From NCBI GenBank assembly GCA_013399115.1, contig VXAA01001876.1, forward strand, positions 254,689-318,688: DNA of 64,000 nucleotides. Direction: 5' to 3'. Under the pieces are notes generated by a model, which did not search any database, had not been told where the DNA came from, and saw nothing but the letters and a program-made list of their open reading frames with translations. The translations under genes were made by a program, and so were the position numbers. Shown piece by piece: positions 23,401 through 37,270 of the stretch (position 1 is the stretch's first letter; the number at the start of each line of letters is the position of its first letter). The DNA comes from Anseranas semipalmata. Taxonomy: Eukaryota > Chordata > Aves > Anseriformes > Anseranatidae.

Positions 23401-26155
23401 CTGAAACTGCCACAGCAGCGAGGATAAATGCTGGCTAAGTGCAGCATTTCCAAATGCTCTAGAAATAATTTGGCATGCAAAATTATGTGCAGGAAGATTT
23501 ATGTATCAGCCATTCCTCCTGTTTAAGAAGGATGTGTAGAAAAGTCAAGACACTGCAGTTAGGATTACGTGACCAGTTATGTTGCAAACCCAGCAAACTT
23601 CAGCAAAGGGACTGAGAGCTGTTCTGTTTCCTGAAGCTGAACAATGTTCAGTGGACAGGTAACAGGCCTTCTGTGCCCAGGAAATGAGGGCTGCAGAGGA
23701 CGCTTTTTCTGTGGATGTGCTTTACAACACCAGCAGCCCAAATGCAGCTCTGGCCTCCCTCTGAGAGGGTATACCTATGCTTGTCCTGCGCTAGCCCTAC
23801 CCAGACCTCCCTATTTTGTGGTGAGTTGGCTGTTTGGCAAGGGCAGTTAAGCAAAGCGGCATTTCTAGGAACTAACAATGCTCTGAAGTTACCTTATTTA
23901 CCTGTCTTCAACCCACATTTTCAAAGTCACCTTTTATGCAGACAGTTCCACCACCATGCCTGAAGGAACCTCTGCCCTTGCCTCCTATGCAGTACAAGGC
24001 TGGGGGGATAGGCACGTAGCATGCTGAACACAGTCCCTTACAGCTAAGACACTCTTAGGGTTATTGCAGACCACAGTCTTCTGCAGTTTAGAAAATGCAG
24101 AAACTTGCACAGTTTTGTTGTGTTTTTGGCTCTGCTTCTGCAGTAGATGCATAACTGAATTGTGTTCCTGGTGCATCAGATGACACCAGCTCTCTGACAT
24201 AAAGATGTCTTCGGATTTCTAAGTATCTGAGAGAGACGTCTTAGATAATCTTTCCATGGATAGATCTTAAATCAGGCCTGCAGAAATAGTTTTCCAAGTC
24301 CTGTGTCATAGCACAGTACTGGAGTTTACAGCAGGTAGAGACAAAAGAGACAGGAGCAAGCTGTCACCTTGTCCTTACTAGGGTATTTTCAAAAAGCTGG
24401 GGTGCTGGCTTTTTAAAAACTGCTGTTTTTATTCTTCTTAGTATTGACCTTTCCACAGGGAAAATGGAGGGGGTCCTTGTTCCTGCCGCAGGCAGACAGC
24501 CATTCCCCAGGGCTGGGTCCCGCTGGAGGGGATGCCCTCTAATTTTCCTGTGTTCCCGCACAGAGTGTCATGGAGGAACACGGTCTGCCTGTGAAGCACT
24601 GTTGTCGTAAAGCTGTAATCAACAAGGTACTCTGAGGCTCGGCAAAAGGAGTCACCCTGGGCTTCCTATTGTTCCTCAGGCCTCGTGCTTTATTAGTTAT
24701 GAGTTTATGAGGCCTTGTGCCAGTGAGTTATGTCGTGGTTTTGTACTGTTTCTTGACACACTGCTTTAGTGCACTAAACACCTTAATTAAGAGCAGCCAG
24801 ACCATCTCTTTTTGAAGGGCTTTTGTTCCTACTGTTGCAGTGGCAGCAGAGTTATCAAAGTGAAGTTCTTGCTGCTGCCTCTTTGACATGTAGTGCTCTG
24901 CAGCATCACTATAATGTGGTATATATTTTAGGGCAGGAAATATTGACAGAGCATCAGCTGCAGGGGAAAGCAGTGGAAGGACAATATCCTGTTAAAAATT
25001 AGGTTTGTTTGTACAGGGCAAGAAAATAAAGACATTAAAAATATAATAAGCACAGCTGGTTCTTAACCACTCTGGTGTGTGTCTGTCTCTCCTTCTTGTG
25101 GAAACGGCTGTCTTTAGTGAGCTGCAATGCAGCCACGCTCTGAGCTGTGGTGCCCTGCTCCCTGTGCAGATACGCAGTGCTACGCCCTTCTTCTTGCACG
25201 GGTGTACCTGTACATCAGACCCACACTGCTGCGGCGCGGAGGACCTGAGGCAGCACACTGACCTCTGCTCTTCCTCCTCTCTTGCTGCGGCACTTTGGCG
25301 TTCCTGGCTTTCAAGGTTTTTCCCCCAGGTCCTCTTCCCTTTTTCTCCCTTCATGGTTCCAACACTGCAACCTGTTTCAGGATCTTCTTTCAGGATCTCT
25401 TTGTTTCAGCTGCCTCGGCTGACTGTTCATTTTAATATTATCTTCTCTGCAGAAAGCAATAAATTTTCTTCCTTTTGTTTGCATGGTTGCCACCATTCCC
25501 TCTTGTCTTGAGGATCATATTCCCTTCTCTGTTCATCCATCCCTCCATCAATGAGGAGTGTTTCTGGCCTCCTCTTCATTTCTCAATTCCACCACTTTTA
25601 TTTTCTGCCTGGCATTGGATTTAGAAACATGCTTCCTCAAGAAACTGCTTTTTGTTTTAAGTCTAGACATCTATGCAGGTAAATCTACCAGACAAACAAA
25701 AACATCTCGGTTGTTTTCTCCTCCTCCACTTTTCAGTAGGGCACATAAAAATCTCTGTATATAAGTTTGTGCCACCATGGAATATGGCTTTTTTTTTTTT
25801 TTTTTCTGAAGGAGGAAACTGTGTAGATGCTTCTGTCACAAGCTAAGCCCTGAGATATAAAAAAGAATCAAATTCTTAAGGATATAAACCTCTGAGCCAA
25901 TCTGATTGTAGATTTTGAATTCTGGGATTTTTTTTTTTTTAATTGGCCACAGGTGTTTTATCTTTATTCCTAAGTGGAAAAAGAAATGTTGAAAATCTAT
26001 CTTTATCGTGAAATAAAAATGCTGAGAGGCCACATCTACCCTAGCTCTCTATAGCAAAGCAGCAATAGTGGAACAAGATTATTTTTTACCCCATTTTCTG
26101 CTGCTTTATAAATCAGAGCAATATTACTCCGCTTTCTGCAGATAGAAAAAGGCAT
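20481..26155. other. Unique sequence with poly-T at 25789-25805
   Basis: A T17 run lies at 25789-25805. Two palindromes at 20805-20819 and 20850-20868 are reported as findings. The longest frames (144 codons at 25077-25511 plus; 120 codons minus opposite it) show no domain. Nothing else is recognised. Confidence 0.5.
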
Positions 26156-27937
26156 TACAGCATTGCATTCCTTTCTGTTTTATCACGTGCTTCAGAGCTG
26201 AACAAATTGTAATGAGCAAATTATCCAATGAAAGCAATCTTTTCTTCAGTTTGCAAATGTTGTATGCACAGGCTTACATTCTGACAGATTGCTTTTTTCC
26301 TAACAGTTTGTAATACCCTTTGTAGACATATATAAGCTCTTGATTTGCTTGCAAACGGTTTGTTTCAAATATCTTCAGGCTGATCATCCCTTGCTAGTGG
26401 GTCAGTGCAAAAAGCGCATTCAAATACTTCAGTTTCTTAGAAATCAGGAGTAAACCATACAAAACACTGTTTAAATATCCAGGTACTCAGGAATACAGCT
26501 ATGAAGAATGTCTGAATGGCCACTTCCATAAAAACATAAGATGTGTAGAAAAGTGAAAGTGGCAGAATCACTGGGTCAAGATTTAAGAAAATGTTCAAGA
26601 ATAAGTATGCCCTCTTTTTCACTCTGCTTTACTGTACATGACACTATCTTTCCTCTGATCTGTTGCCCATCTCCGCTGGACCTCCCTGGTTTATTATGAA
26701 GTATCCCCTGCAGGATGGTATTCTTGGATGAAGTACAGAAAAAAGCCCTCTTTGTATAATAAAAACAATGTGAGGGAGTCATTCATTGGATTGGCATGTT
26801 GTTGTTTTTGCTGCTTGAATGGCAGATTTACTGGTCTATGCTGTGTAGGTATTTATTGCTGAGATGAGGGAGGAAACTGAACCATAAACATCTCAGTGAC
26901 TTTGAATAAAAGCAAAAGAAGTGCTGAGGTCATTCTAGCAGCTTGTGTTTGTGGAGTGCAACAGAAGGTGTTCAACAGAAGACAAATACTTGCTTCAGCC
27001 AGCTGCGATAGAAATCTGCTCAATTCATGGTATTAGCTATTATTTGTTTCTATGGATGAGGTACAGGAAAACAGTTATGTTCTTAGTAAAGCTACTCGGC
27101 AATTTACTGTTCCCAGGAAGATCCCTTTGGCTCCAATATTGAAAAAATGTGACAGTGGCCAAAGTGTAATTGAGACCTCATTTCACTGGCCAGCCAAAAA
27201 ATGGTATTTTATATAATTAAGCCTCAGTCTGAGAAGCATAAAAATCTCTACATTAGGTTGATTACCCACTCCAAATTGTTGAGTAGGAGGTGGGATTAGG
27301 ACAGGAGTGAACAGAAAACCCAGCAAAGCCAGAAGCTGCTCTACAGATGAGACTTGTGTATGCCTTCTGGGGCACTCTCCTCACCCAACAGGAGAGACCC
27401 TTGGCTGCACAAAAAGCAGAGCATAGACCAAAATTTGATGTAGAAAGTCAGTTTCTGTAGAACCTAATCTTCCACTGTTTTTGTTTGAAGGTTATTCTGT
27501 TTCCCAGCACTTCCCACACTTGTACCAACACTGGGGAGAAAATACACTTTTCAAACACGAGATTATTTTGCAGCTATATGGAAAGTCTATTTCTACCATT
27601 GTCCCATTTCCCTTTGATGTTGAAAAATTAACCTTTTCGTGCTGTCTTCACTGGGACATGGCAGCCAGGCATCCTAACCACATCACAATGGTAAGACTCA
27701 CATGCCAGAAGCCAAGAAGATTCCACAAATGTGTCATCTTAGGGTTGCAACATCTGATTTCAATTCACCTTAAAATTCATTACCTGTGAAACCTTGCCTA
27801 ATAGTAACTGATGATACTTGATTTGTGAAGGTCACATCCTCTCTTGGTGGCTGAGACCTGATGCGTATGAATTGCCACCTTAGCCAACATATTCTTTCAG
27901 ATCAGAGTATCTTTGCAACAGCCCTACTTTGAGCAGA
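26156..27937. other. Unique sequence, no feature seen
   Basis: 26160-26350 is AT-rich with several TAAT and ATTA words, and nothing is provable there. The rest has no recognisable repeat or gene. Confidence 0.45.
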
Positions 27938-27990
27938 AACTGCACCAGATGACTTCCAAAGGCTCTTTCCAGTCTCACTTATGCAGTCCT
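27938..27990 (+). mobile_element. Possible CR1 3'-end relic
   Basis: 'gcaccagatgacttcc' followed by 'ctctttccagtctcactta' resembles the decayed CR1 3' terminal block ('ggaccagatgacctccagagg', then 'tcccttccaacc'). It is short and diverged, and the upstream part is not recognisable. Confidence 0.4.
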
Positions 27991-30900
27991 CATCTGAATT
28001 TGCATAGTAATCCAAGGTAATTACCAAAGACATAGTGATATGCAGGATTATGGTCACACTACTCTTTTCCCACTGTGTGTCACCATAGCCACCTGGACAG
28101 ACATAGCTATCCTGAAACCAGCAGCTTCAGGGAGTTTTAACCATGTAACTCAAATGCCCTGTGTTCACTCTAGGAAAGAAATCATTTATTTAATTCAGCC
28201 CTCCTTCCAAGAAGTGCCCAATGTTGTGGAAAAAAAAAAAAAAAAAGCCATTGGTTATTGATCTGCAGTGGCTTCTATGGTCTTGCTGAAACCAGTATGT
28301 CGTAAATTTTAGATGGATGGACCTGTCAAGAGTTGCAGTAACTGCCTGTTGTGTGTGATGTGTAATCTGCATTTGCCATAATGACTTTGAAGAAGCCTGT
28401 TCAGCAGCTGTTGTGTGACAGTCAGAAGAGAAGAGAATGAGGAGAGATTTTTCCCCGTTGCTCCCCACTCAGTTATTCAGCCCTCTCAAATCTCCAACTG
28501 TCTAAAACAAGAAAGTGTCATCCTGACTTGCTTTGGGAGCCCTGGGGATCTGAGTGTGCCTGCTGGAGAGATAATATGTTTTCCTCCAGGCAGAATGTAT
28601 CATTCACGCTTCCTAGTACAAGTGTTTGTTTAATCTCTTTTTAAGGGAATAATATACCAATTAGCTCAGTTTGTAGTTTGCCAGGCCTTAGTCTATGAAT
28701 GGAGACAGGTAACTCAATGTGTGTAAAAGCTGATTTTTTACATAAAAAGCTGGATGTTGGACTCAGAATAACATATCGAAGTTCTTGTCATGATCCACAG
28801 GTCTGCTACCATGCCCCCAAGAAGCACCTCTTATCCCTACCTCTAACGTGAAAGTAATCCTGGTACTGACTCCTGAGCTGTTGTGAAGACTTGAAGAGTG
28901 AATTTCTGCAAACAGTGCCTCTGTTGACTGTAAGGTTTGATGTGCTCAAACCAAGCACAGCTCCTGAAAGCTAAGGTGCTGCAGCAACCACAGCTAGAAG
29001 CACAAGCACACCATTAATTCTTCACATGCCCAGCAGGATTGCCCCCAAGAGAAGAGAGGAGCTCACACCACCCTGTAGGTTGCGTGTCCTGAGCCAAAGC
29101 CATCCCACCACTCCCACACTGCAGCAGCTGCACCCAGGTGCCTAGTGGAGATGAGTCACGGTGTTGTGCTGCCGCACCAGAAGCAGGGGTTGGGTCTCAC
29201 TCTGGGTTTGCACCCACAGGGCTTCTAATTCCCACCACAAGCCTGACTGACCCAACTTGAAGGTATCCGAGGGATAGACATGCTGTTAGCCTTTCGCCTT
29301 TTTGCTTTTGTAGAGTATGACCTGTTTTGGTCATAACCTACATGGTGTCCTTTCTTTCCCATAAAAGGATTTGCCACTTTTATTGAGAGTTTGGTTTCCC
29401 AGCAGCAGTCCCTCACGAGTCCCTTCAGAGGGGCACTCCTGACAATCTGAACTATTGCCAGGCAGTTGGATTTGGAAATAACTGAGGTGCTACTTGGTCA
29501 TTTTCAGACTCTAAAAAAGCCTGACAACAGGCAAGCACTAACCCAGGCATTCTCATTCTGATATTTCTTGGCCCACAGCATGCCAAAACTCACCCTCAAC
29601 CCGCCTTTCCCTTTTCTCCAACACATACAGAGCAGCTGCCAGCCGTACAAACCTGGAACCCTTTAATGCAAACTTCTCCCATGGGGATTCATCTGCACGG
29701 AAACCCACTGTGCAAGTGCATGTGAAAACACTCCCATTTGCCACTCTGTGATGTTGCTCTCTTTTCAGGGAAAAAAAAAAAAAGTAGAAAAGAGGATCAC
29801 CAGGGGAGCTGTTCAAGCTTGACTGAAAGGATTCATATGGTTTTGTGTCAGACATTCTCTTTGAATGGCAGATAATTACATGGTGGTGAAGCCCCTGCAA
29901 ATATTTTGTGTTTTGAAGGCCACGGCCTTCATCCAGAATACAGGAGACCACATTCAATTCTCTCATCTAGTGGAACAGGCTTGGAAGAGGTTGGTATGGA
30001 GATTATAGGTGTGTGATCTTGCTAAAGATTGCCCTTTGAGAACAGATTTCTCCATTGAGAGTAGATGGAAAAAAGGTAAGAAAATTGCAGACTTTTGTCT
30101 GAATATCAAGGAAAACTAAATGAGGAGGTTGCAGGGAACTGATTACAAAAGCACAACAAAGCTATGCCTGATATTTACATCCATATGTATTTTAAAGGGT
30201 GCAATCCAATGTGTTGTTAATCTGTTCTATTCAGTATCACTGCTCCAGCTCAGCTACTGCCCATTTGCAGCAGCAGATCCAGGTACGCCATGGGAACAAC
30301 CTGTGCCATATCTGCTGCAAAACCCTAACCAGGAGCACCCAGGAGCAACTGAAGAAAGGCAAAACGAGAAAGGTACTGGGATAAGACCACTTGCCAAACA
30401 CTACATCTTGGCAGTGTGTCACGCAGGCTGGGCTAGCTCATCTGGTGGTGGCCCACTTACTTAATGGGTAATCTGGTGTCCTTCAAATGCCCTCTAGTGG
30501 CTGTGGCTCAGCCTGGGAGCCACATCCCACTGCACAGCCAAAGCAACGGAAGCACTTTGAGTGCACATGCAAAGTGTCACCTGAAAGCTCATGCATGGAA
30601 AACGCCTGATGCATGCTGAAAGCCCCCAGCTACCCTGCTGCTGTCAGTGCCGTACACGAGGCAGTGTCCAACAGCGCAGCTTTCTGCTTCACCGAGCAGA
30701 AGAGGAAGGTAGGGAGGGGAACCAGCATGCCAATGACAGCAGGTGCTAAGGGGGCTCTCCATGCGTTTGCTCAGAACACAATGTTTTTTTAAAGAACATT
30801 GGGGGGAAATTTTCTCTTCTTAGCCTCTGCTTAAATGGAGATGTAGCTCTCCAGACACAGGGAAAGAAGATGAGGCTCCATTGAGACAACATGGTCGGAG

Positions 30901-31638
30901 GCTGCAGAATAAAGGATCCAAACACAAACATCTCTGGTGTTTGCCAGAAACTCAAAAGGGTCTTTGGACAGTCTGAGTTTATTGCTGAAGGCCCTAAAGT
31001 GTCACTAGGGGGGAATTGTCCGACTGATGCAAGCCACTGACTGATTTCAGGAAGCGCTGGGAGTGGGAAGGGAAGGGCACCCCCTCTTCCCTGTCATCAT
31101 GGAGAACAGTGTCGGTTTCTGAGGTCTCAGATGTGGCTGTGCAGTCTCCACTTTCAGGCAGGGGCCCTGTCTGGCTGGCAGCTGAAGGTTTTAAGGGAGC
31201 AGTGTATGTTGGCTTGGCTTCTGCTCCAGAAGATCATGAGAAGTCAAATTGCTATGATGATGACAGTCAAAACATTTGACAGAGAAACTGATTGGAAATC
31301 CCTCTCACATTCTCTCTGCCTTTTTTTTTTTTTTTTTTTCAAGACCCTTGTCCTCTGATTATTACAGAGCTGCTATTTTTGTCTTGTGGACCGGTATTTG
31401 CTGCCTGCTCCTTGGCTGCCTCCTGCCTAGATAACATTTGGGAGCCGTGCTTCACTGCGTCTGTGACCACTGAGTGTTTTTTTAATGCTGGGTTTGGTGT
31501 TGTTAAGTTCTCACACCTGCTGCAGACTTCCCTATAGGATTTTAGTCAAGTCGCTTCAAACAATTGCACTGCCCGTGTGTGAAGTGGCAGAGTTGAAAGA
31601 ATACTGTCTCCTGCCCTGGTTCTTTTCAGCTGCGATGA
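27991..31638. other. Unique sequence with homopolymer runs
   Basis: It holds A17 at 28230-28246, A13 at 29769-29781 and T19 at 31321-31339. Birds lack active L1, so these need not be retroposition tails. No gene is seen. Confidence 0.5.
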
Positions 31639-31722
31639 AAGTTTAAGCTGTATGGCGGAGGGACCACCTTTTCTGACATTTGTACAGCACCTAGCACAGT
31701 GAGGGCCAGGAGACCTAATATT
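31639..31722 (-). repeat. Ancient SINE/CR1-tail relic, opposite orientation
   Basis: 'taagctgtatggcggaggga', 'tttgtacagcacctagcaca' and 'gagggcc' occur in the same order as an old sauropsid repeat: 'taagctctttggggcaggga', 'tttgtacagcgcctagcaca', 'ggggccc'. This is the complementary orientation of the relic at 49.35 kb. The family name is uncertain; the match to the remembered consensus is good over about 70 bases. Confidence 0.6.
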
Positions 31723-34700
31723 TCCCGCCCTGGAAAAGTGTAGAATGAGAAAATAAGGCACTGCATCCCCATGTGAAGGCTGCCCTGATCTGAGCTGTGT
31801 GTGGATGTGTAAATTACAACAGATGATGCACTTAGCAATTATGTTCTTTGCATACATAAGCAGGAACAACAGCTCCCAAACTGCCAATATCTCTCTCGAT
31901 TCTCAGAGAACGGCTGCATGTCACACGGTCACACAGCAAGGGGGCTTGAGGAAATGAGAGGAAGGAATGACAGAGGAGGAAGCTTCAAATGGGGAGATGT
32001 GTCCCTCTCCAACGGGGAAATGAACAACAGCATCTTTTTTTAAAGAAACTGAAATTCACCTGCATTTCAAATCCTGTGTTGTTTCCAGGAGTGTGGTATG
32101 AGCAAGAGAGATTTTAAACTACCTTTGAAAGCAGAGAAGTGTCTTCAGCTAACAGTACAGTGTGCACAGCCTGAGGTTCTCTGTGTTGTGGGCTGCCTTT
32201 TTGATAAACTGTTTTTCTGCCTTTCTCTGTTCATCTCCTGGAATCTTCACCTAAAAGAAAAGAAAAATTAAAAAACACACAAACAACAAAACAGCCCAGA
32301 CAAAAGGGAACAACTCTGCATTTTCTTTTCTTCTGGTGGACCACTCCCCTCATGAGAATTTCTGCTCTTCCTCCTGTACACTGAATTGCACCTCTCTGCT
32401 TATGCAAGGACCATGCAAGACAGTCAGCACTAGTGCAGAGGACATTATCCTTCCCCTCCACATTGGCTGTGCATTGAGATCCTCCTGCAAGCTTCTGGAA
32501 AGTCAGGAGGAGACTGTGAGAGCTGTGTGTGACGTAGGACTCTCAGGCTGGCCTCTCCTAGCAAGGGGTTACTCCAGCCCTTGGGAAGCTCCACACTGAG
32601 ATGCTGATGAGGGAAGACTGCAGTTTTTACAAATGTGGCGGCATACAGACAAAATTCTACATTACCTGACACACAGTCTTCCCTGAATCAGGGCATCTGC
32701 GGTCTTTTCAGCTTCCCCACAGGCTTCAGGAAAAAGAAACTCTTGGCTTTGTCTGCATATGAAAATAGGTAGAGACTTCCAAACTCAATCTTCCCAGACA
32801 TTTGGAAGATGACATAATTTGACGTGAGTCAGCATGATTGGCAGGTCAAAGCATACAGCTGGCTCTCACAGCTCAGGAGAGCCTGGTAAATTGGCAGAGC
32901 TGTGAAGCTCGTTGTGCCACAGCCTATGTGGTGCATCTCTTGATAATCCCTCTCCTTCTACACCCTGAAAAGTTATTCCATAGTTCACATTATCTGGACC
33001 ACATCAGGGCTTAGCAAGGGAGCAAGAAGACAGGAATGGAGGTGACCAGAGTCTCCAACCATAGTCACTGAAGCAATGACCCCAGGTGCAGAGTCACTTA
33101 GGGCAAGCTTTTGAAATGTCACAGCTTGTTGGGTGGTGCTGAGCTCTGTTTGGAAACTGGGCCAGAAGTATTGCAGTGGAAACAGCTGGATACTGAGTGA
33201 TTTTAAAAATCTGGCTCTTGTTTAGCTGCCTCCATGGGAACTGAGATAAATTGAAAACCTGGCCCCGACCAGGCATGCTGAGCACTTTAAAATTGGTCCT
33301 TCTGCTCTTTGGAAATTTCAGCCGATGTTGCTAGTCTGCTAGTACTTGAGTTTTCCTTGTTTTCAACAGGAAACATTCTGAAGTATTACCATTTTTTGTT
33401 CAAAGTTTTTTTTTTGCTGCTGCTTTCTTTTTCAGCTAACACAAACATCGGTGACTGTCAATTTGATAGTCTGTTCCAGGCTCTGTATACCAGCGTGGGT
33501 ATAGCCTGCTAATTTCATTGCTTACATAGCAAAGGTAGAAGCAGCTATCTGTCACCTTTGAGCTTGCTGTTTGTTGCCTTTGAATCCTAGCCTGAATGAG
33601 TGTGGGCGTCTTTCGGCCTGCATCCAGAATAAGGCTAAAATTCAAGTCTTACCTGCAGTGGGAACTCTCTCCACCAAAAATCCTAGCCAAGTTTGGGTCT
33701 TATTGTACTTCTTGTTGTGCAAATAAAGCCTGTCTTTTTTCTGCAACATAAACAAATGAATTGACATGGAGTATCAGGAGAAACAGGAGGTATGAATTGT
33801 TGAAGGAGCTTAGCTCAGGGTGTACAAAGTGTGGATAGGTAAGATGAGAACAATACTTAGATCAAATTGATATACTTGTTCTTCGTGAACATAGCTGGAC
33901 AAGTGTGTTCTTTGCATACCATCAGCTTTCCACAACCATTGAAGGGTTATTAGCAAATAAAGATAAAAACTATAACATGGATTTCAAACACAGGTAGAGG
34001 AGCATATGATTTAAGTCTTTTCTAAGGCTGGACCCTGGTACTTAAGTCTGATGGCTGCCAGTTGACAAGTGAGCTCTTCTGACAGTATGCTGTGCTGCTC
34101 TCGTGGGGATGGGAGTGGCATCAGGACAGAATATTGCCATGACCTGTGTCAGCTGCATGCTGTTGGGAAATGTTGATCAGTGCTGTGTAGTGCATTAGTG
34201 CATTTGGATGCCCTTGCCTCCAGCACAGGGATATGAAACTACCAGCAGTGCTGGCTAGATGATGATGTGACTCTGGGCACAGTATAAAATCCATGGGAAC
34301 AAGCTGTTGAGTGTTTTCTGCAGCCCAAATCCAAAAGGCCAAGTTAATGCAGCAGGCAGCAGGCTGAATCTGTCTTTCTGTGAAGTCCTGGTCTTTGTAT
34401 GGGCAAGGAGTAATTTACTGCTTCTCTGCAGCTGAACAGGGACAGTAAACAAAGACCTGATACCAGATAAAAAGTATGCAGCTGTTTCTGCTTTGATATA
34501 AAAGATATCAGGCCGTCTGAATGTCTTGACTCTGTGTAGAGGAAAAATCTCCCTGTTGCTAACTCCCTGTTGGTTTCCCGAATTTGAAAATGTCTCCTAC
34601 TGGGCAGTAAAGTCAAAGCTAAGAGTCTGGCAAAAGCATGAGTGATATTACTCCTGCTCTCCCAGAATCGGTGAACCTCATGCTGAACCACTTGGGGCTG

Positions 34701-36560
34701 CTCTGAAGAAAGCATCCAGTTTCTCCTCACCCCAAATCTCAACAGACTTCATTCCTGTGGTAATACTGTCTTCTCATTTGCATGCAAAGTATGGTTTGCA
34801 CCACACTGAATGCTATTTAGATTGGCTATTGTGTGATAAAATCATCTCAGTGGGGGGGTAGGGGAGGGAAATCCCATCTCGTTGTTTTCCTTCATGAACC
34901 CTTATGAATCTAGGGTTTCTGAAAAGAAAATCAGAAGAGAGGGAGGATGAGCATTGGTTATTGCTAGGGAAAAGAGCCTTTTTCTGGATAAATTTCACCA
35001 CAACTTAAACACTCCCCTTTCCAGGTTAAAGACCACATTGCCTTGTGATCTTGTGCCTATGACCACAAGCTTGATTGCAGGGGAGGCTGTCTCTCTTTCC
35101 TTTGCAAGAGCTACCTCTGCTCGCACAGGGTCTGTTCTTTCTCCTCTCTCTAGCACAGGCTGCACCCTTCACAGGGCAGATGATGTCTGCACGACTTTTG
35201 GGGATTTGTGCCGTGCCCATGGACAGGAGCCAAGCCTGATACTTTAGAAATGGAACACTTTGCATAAGACACTCAATTCACTATCTTGCTGATATAGTTT
35301 TGCCATGTTTCTTCTTTGAGTGAGTGAATCCTGATAAAAGCTTGGCGTAGATTACAGGTTGGTCTCCAATACTGAGCTTTGCTAAATAACCTCTTTCTGG
35401 TTAAAGTTTTTCTATGGATGGCTTAGTTCCACTCTGAAGATTTTCCATTCTGTTTCTTTGGTATCTTCAGGGTAGGGGGAGGAATGTGCTCTCCGACGTG
35501 TGTTCTCTGCCATTGCTATTTCTGGCTGTGAATAGTCTGCTGCTTTACAGTGACTGGGACAGTGCGTTTAGTTAATGAGTAGTCTGCTATGGAAGACGAG
35601 GCAGATTTCCCTACAGTGAGAGAACAATAATCTTGTGATCATTCAGTTTGTTTTTGCCTTGAGCAGTTGCAAGTTACTAGAGTTACATGTAACTTAAGCA
35701 AACACAGATCCATAAGGTTCAAACCATGCTTCTGTTTTTGTGCAACTTTCTGCTTCACTTGTGAAGATGAAAATACAGAGATTTGCTGCATATACTGTGG
35801 AGAAACATGGCAGTGTGACATAAAGCCCAGCATCCAAGCTAAGGGAGGAAATATTCTTTCTTCAGCCACAAATATCAGCCTCATGCTTTGTCTTCATGCT
35901 TTCCTGTATTTAGATGTTAGCAATTAGATATTTACACATGCAACCTGAGAGAGCATGCTATAGGTTTTATTAGCAATGATGCAAGAATGAGCCTTGGGGG
36001 ACTAAGAGGTAGCAAACTCCCAGAAATGATAGGAACCCACGAAACAAAGGATGGAAAGATGAAATCTCATCTTGAGGAGATTAACCACTCCCACCCCTGT
36101 TGTGGCTGACAATGAGATTTTGTTTGTCCCCCTCATTTTGCTTTACCACCTACAGTTTAAGGTTTTGTGCAAGTGAAAAATTGACCATTTGAAAACCCTC
36201 AGGGGCACAATTATTTCCACCGATCCACATTCAACACTGCCTCCGCAGTGTGCCCTCCCACCAGTGCAAGGCATCAGGCCCTGTCTGCTCTTAAAGGGCC
36301 TCTCTTGGGATGAGAAAGTGGCAGAGCCTGCATGCCTATTCAGAGTGCATGCTGCTAACTGAGTGTGCTGCTGAACACCACATTAGCAGTAATTGTTTGT
36401 GTGAGGTAAAGGCCTGTCCTGCAGAAGACAAGAAGCTCTTTTCATGCCCCCACAGAATAGTCCTCATGCCCAAATACACTGCTGCTGTTTCATCCAAGGT
36501 AATCTAACACCAGTGCTACAAAGCCAGGCTCAAACCAGACCCAGCAGGATAGTTCGTGGA
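31723..36560. other. Unique sequence, no feature seen
   Basis: The longest frame (132 codons, 34344-34742 minus) has no domain. No repeat family is recognised. Confidence 0.5.
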
Positions 36561-37270
36561 TGATGCAAGTTAAAAATGTCATTTAAAAAATAGTTATCAA
36601 GAGACTTCCTAATCAGCTGCAAAAGCATCCTCATGAGGGTTGTGGCAATTAGGAATTAATCTTTGTTTGAAACAGGAAAATGTTTTCCACTGATGCTTCA
36701 AAACCTGAATGTAAACTAGGCAGCAGGTGGAGAGATTTATTTTTATGACCTCTCTGATCATGTTTGCGCTTCTCAGGAAATAGCTAGCACCAAAGAAAAT
36801 TGTGAATCCATGAATTGGCCAAGTTACTGCTATTACAGAAATTAAAATCCCCCTACACTATGGTGCAAACAAATTAGGGAGTGAAGTACATAATCTAAGC
36901 TCTTTGCCCCAAATTGTTTGAGGGTATTAGAAACGATATTGCCAAATAATTGGGATCTGGAGACACACAAAAGCAGTAACCACAGTAGGTCTCACAGATT
37001 AATAATCTTTCTGTAATTAACCAAGATGCAATATAGCAGCAAGAACATATTTTCCTTGATAAATAAGATGGTAACAAATATGTCCTGGTGAAGAATTAAC
37101 AGGTAAAATTAGGTTTTTACAGTACATAGACATATACTGTAAATTTGTCTCTCTACAGTCTGTTACTGCCCAGAGAAATGTACTTATATTTAATCCAGCT
37201 CTGGTGCACATGACAGGAATTCTGCAGCTGTCACTAATGTTATGTACTGCAAACTCCACACATCCATTGT
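36561..37270. promoter_or_regulatory. Candidate conserved AT-rich non-coding block
   Basis: About 700 bases lack simple repeats and recognised transposons. TAAT and AATTA words are frequent (for example near 36648, 36998 and 37013-37020), with scattered E-box words. Compared with its neighbours it has the texture of enhancer-type conserved DNA. Inference only. Confidence 0.18.

Noticed and set aside
25077..25511. 144-codon plus-strand frame with many Cys and Ser
   Set aside because: No domain or splice context; an overlapping 120-codon frame on the other strand suggests composition.
28230..28246. Poly-A runs (also 43619-43635 and 61150-61167) as retrogene tails
   Set aside because: No coding similarity or target duplications beside them; birds lack the L1 machinery that commonly produces such tails.
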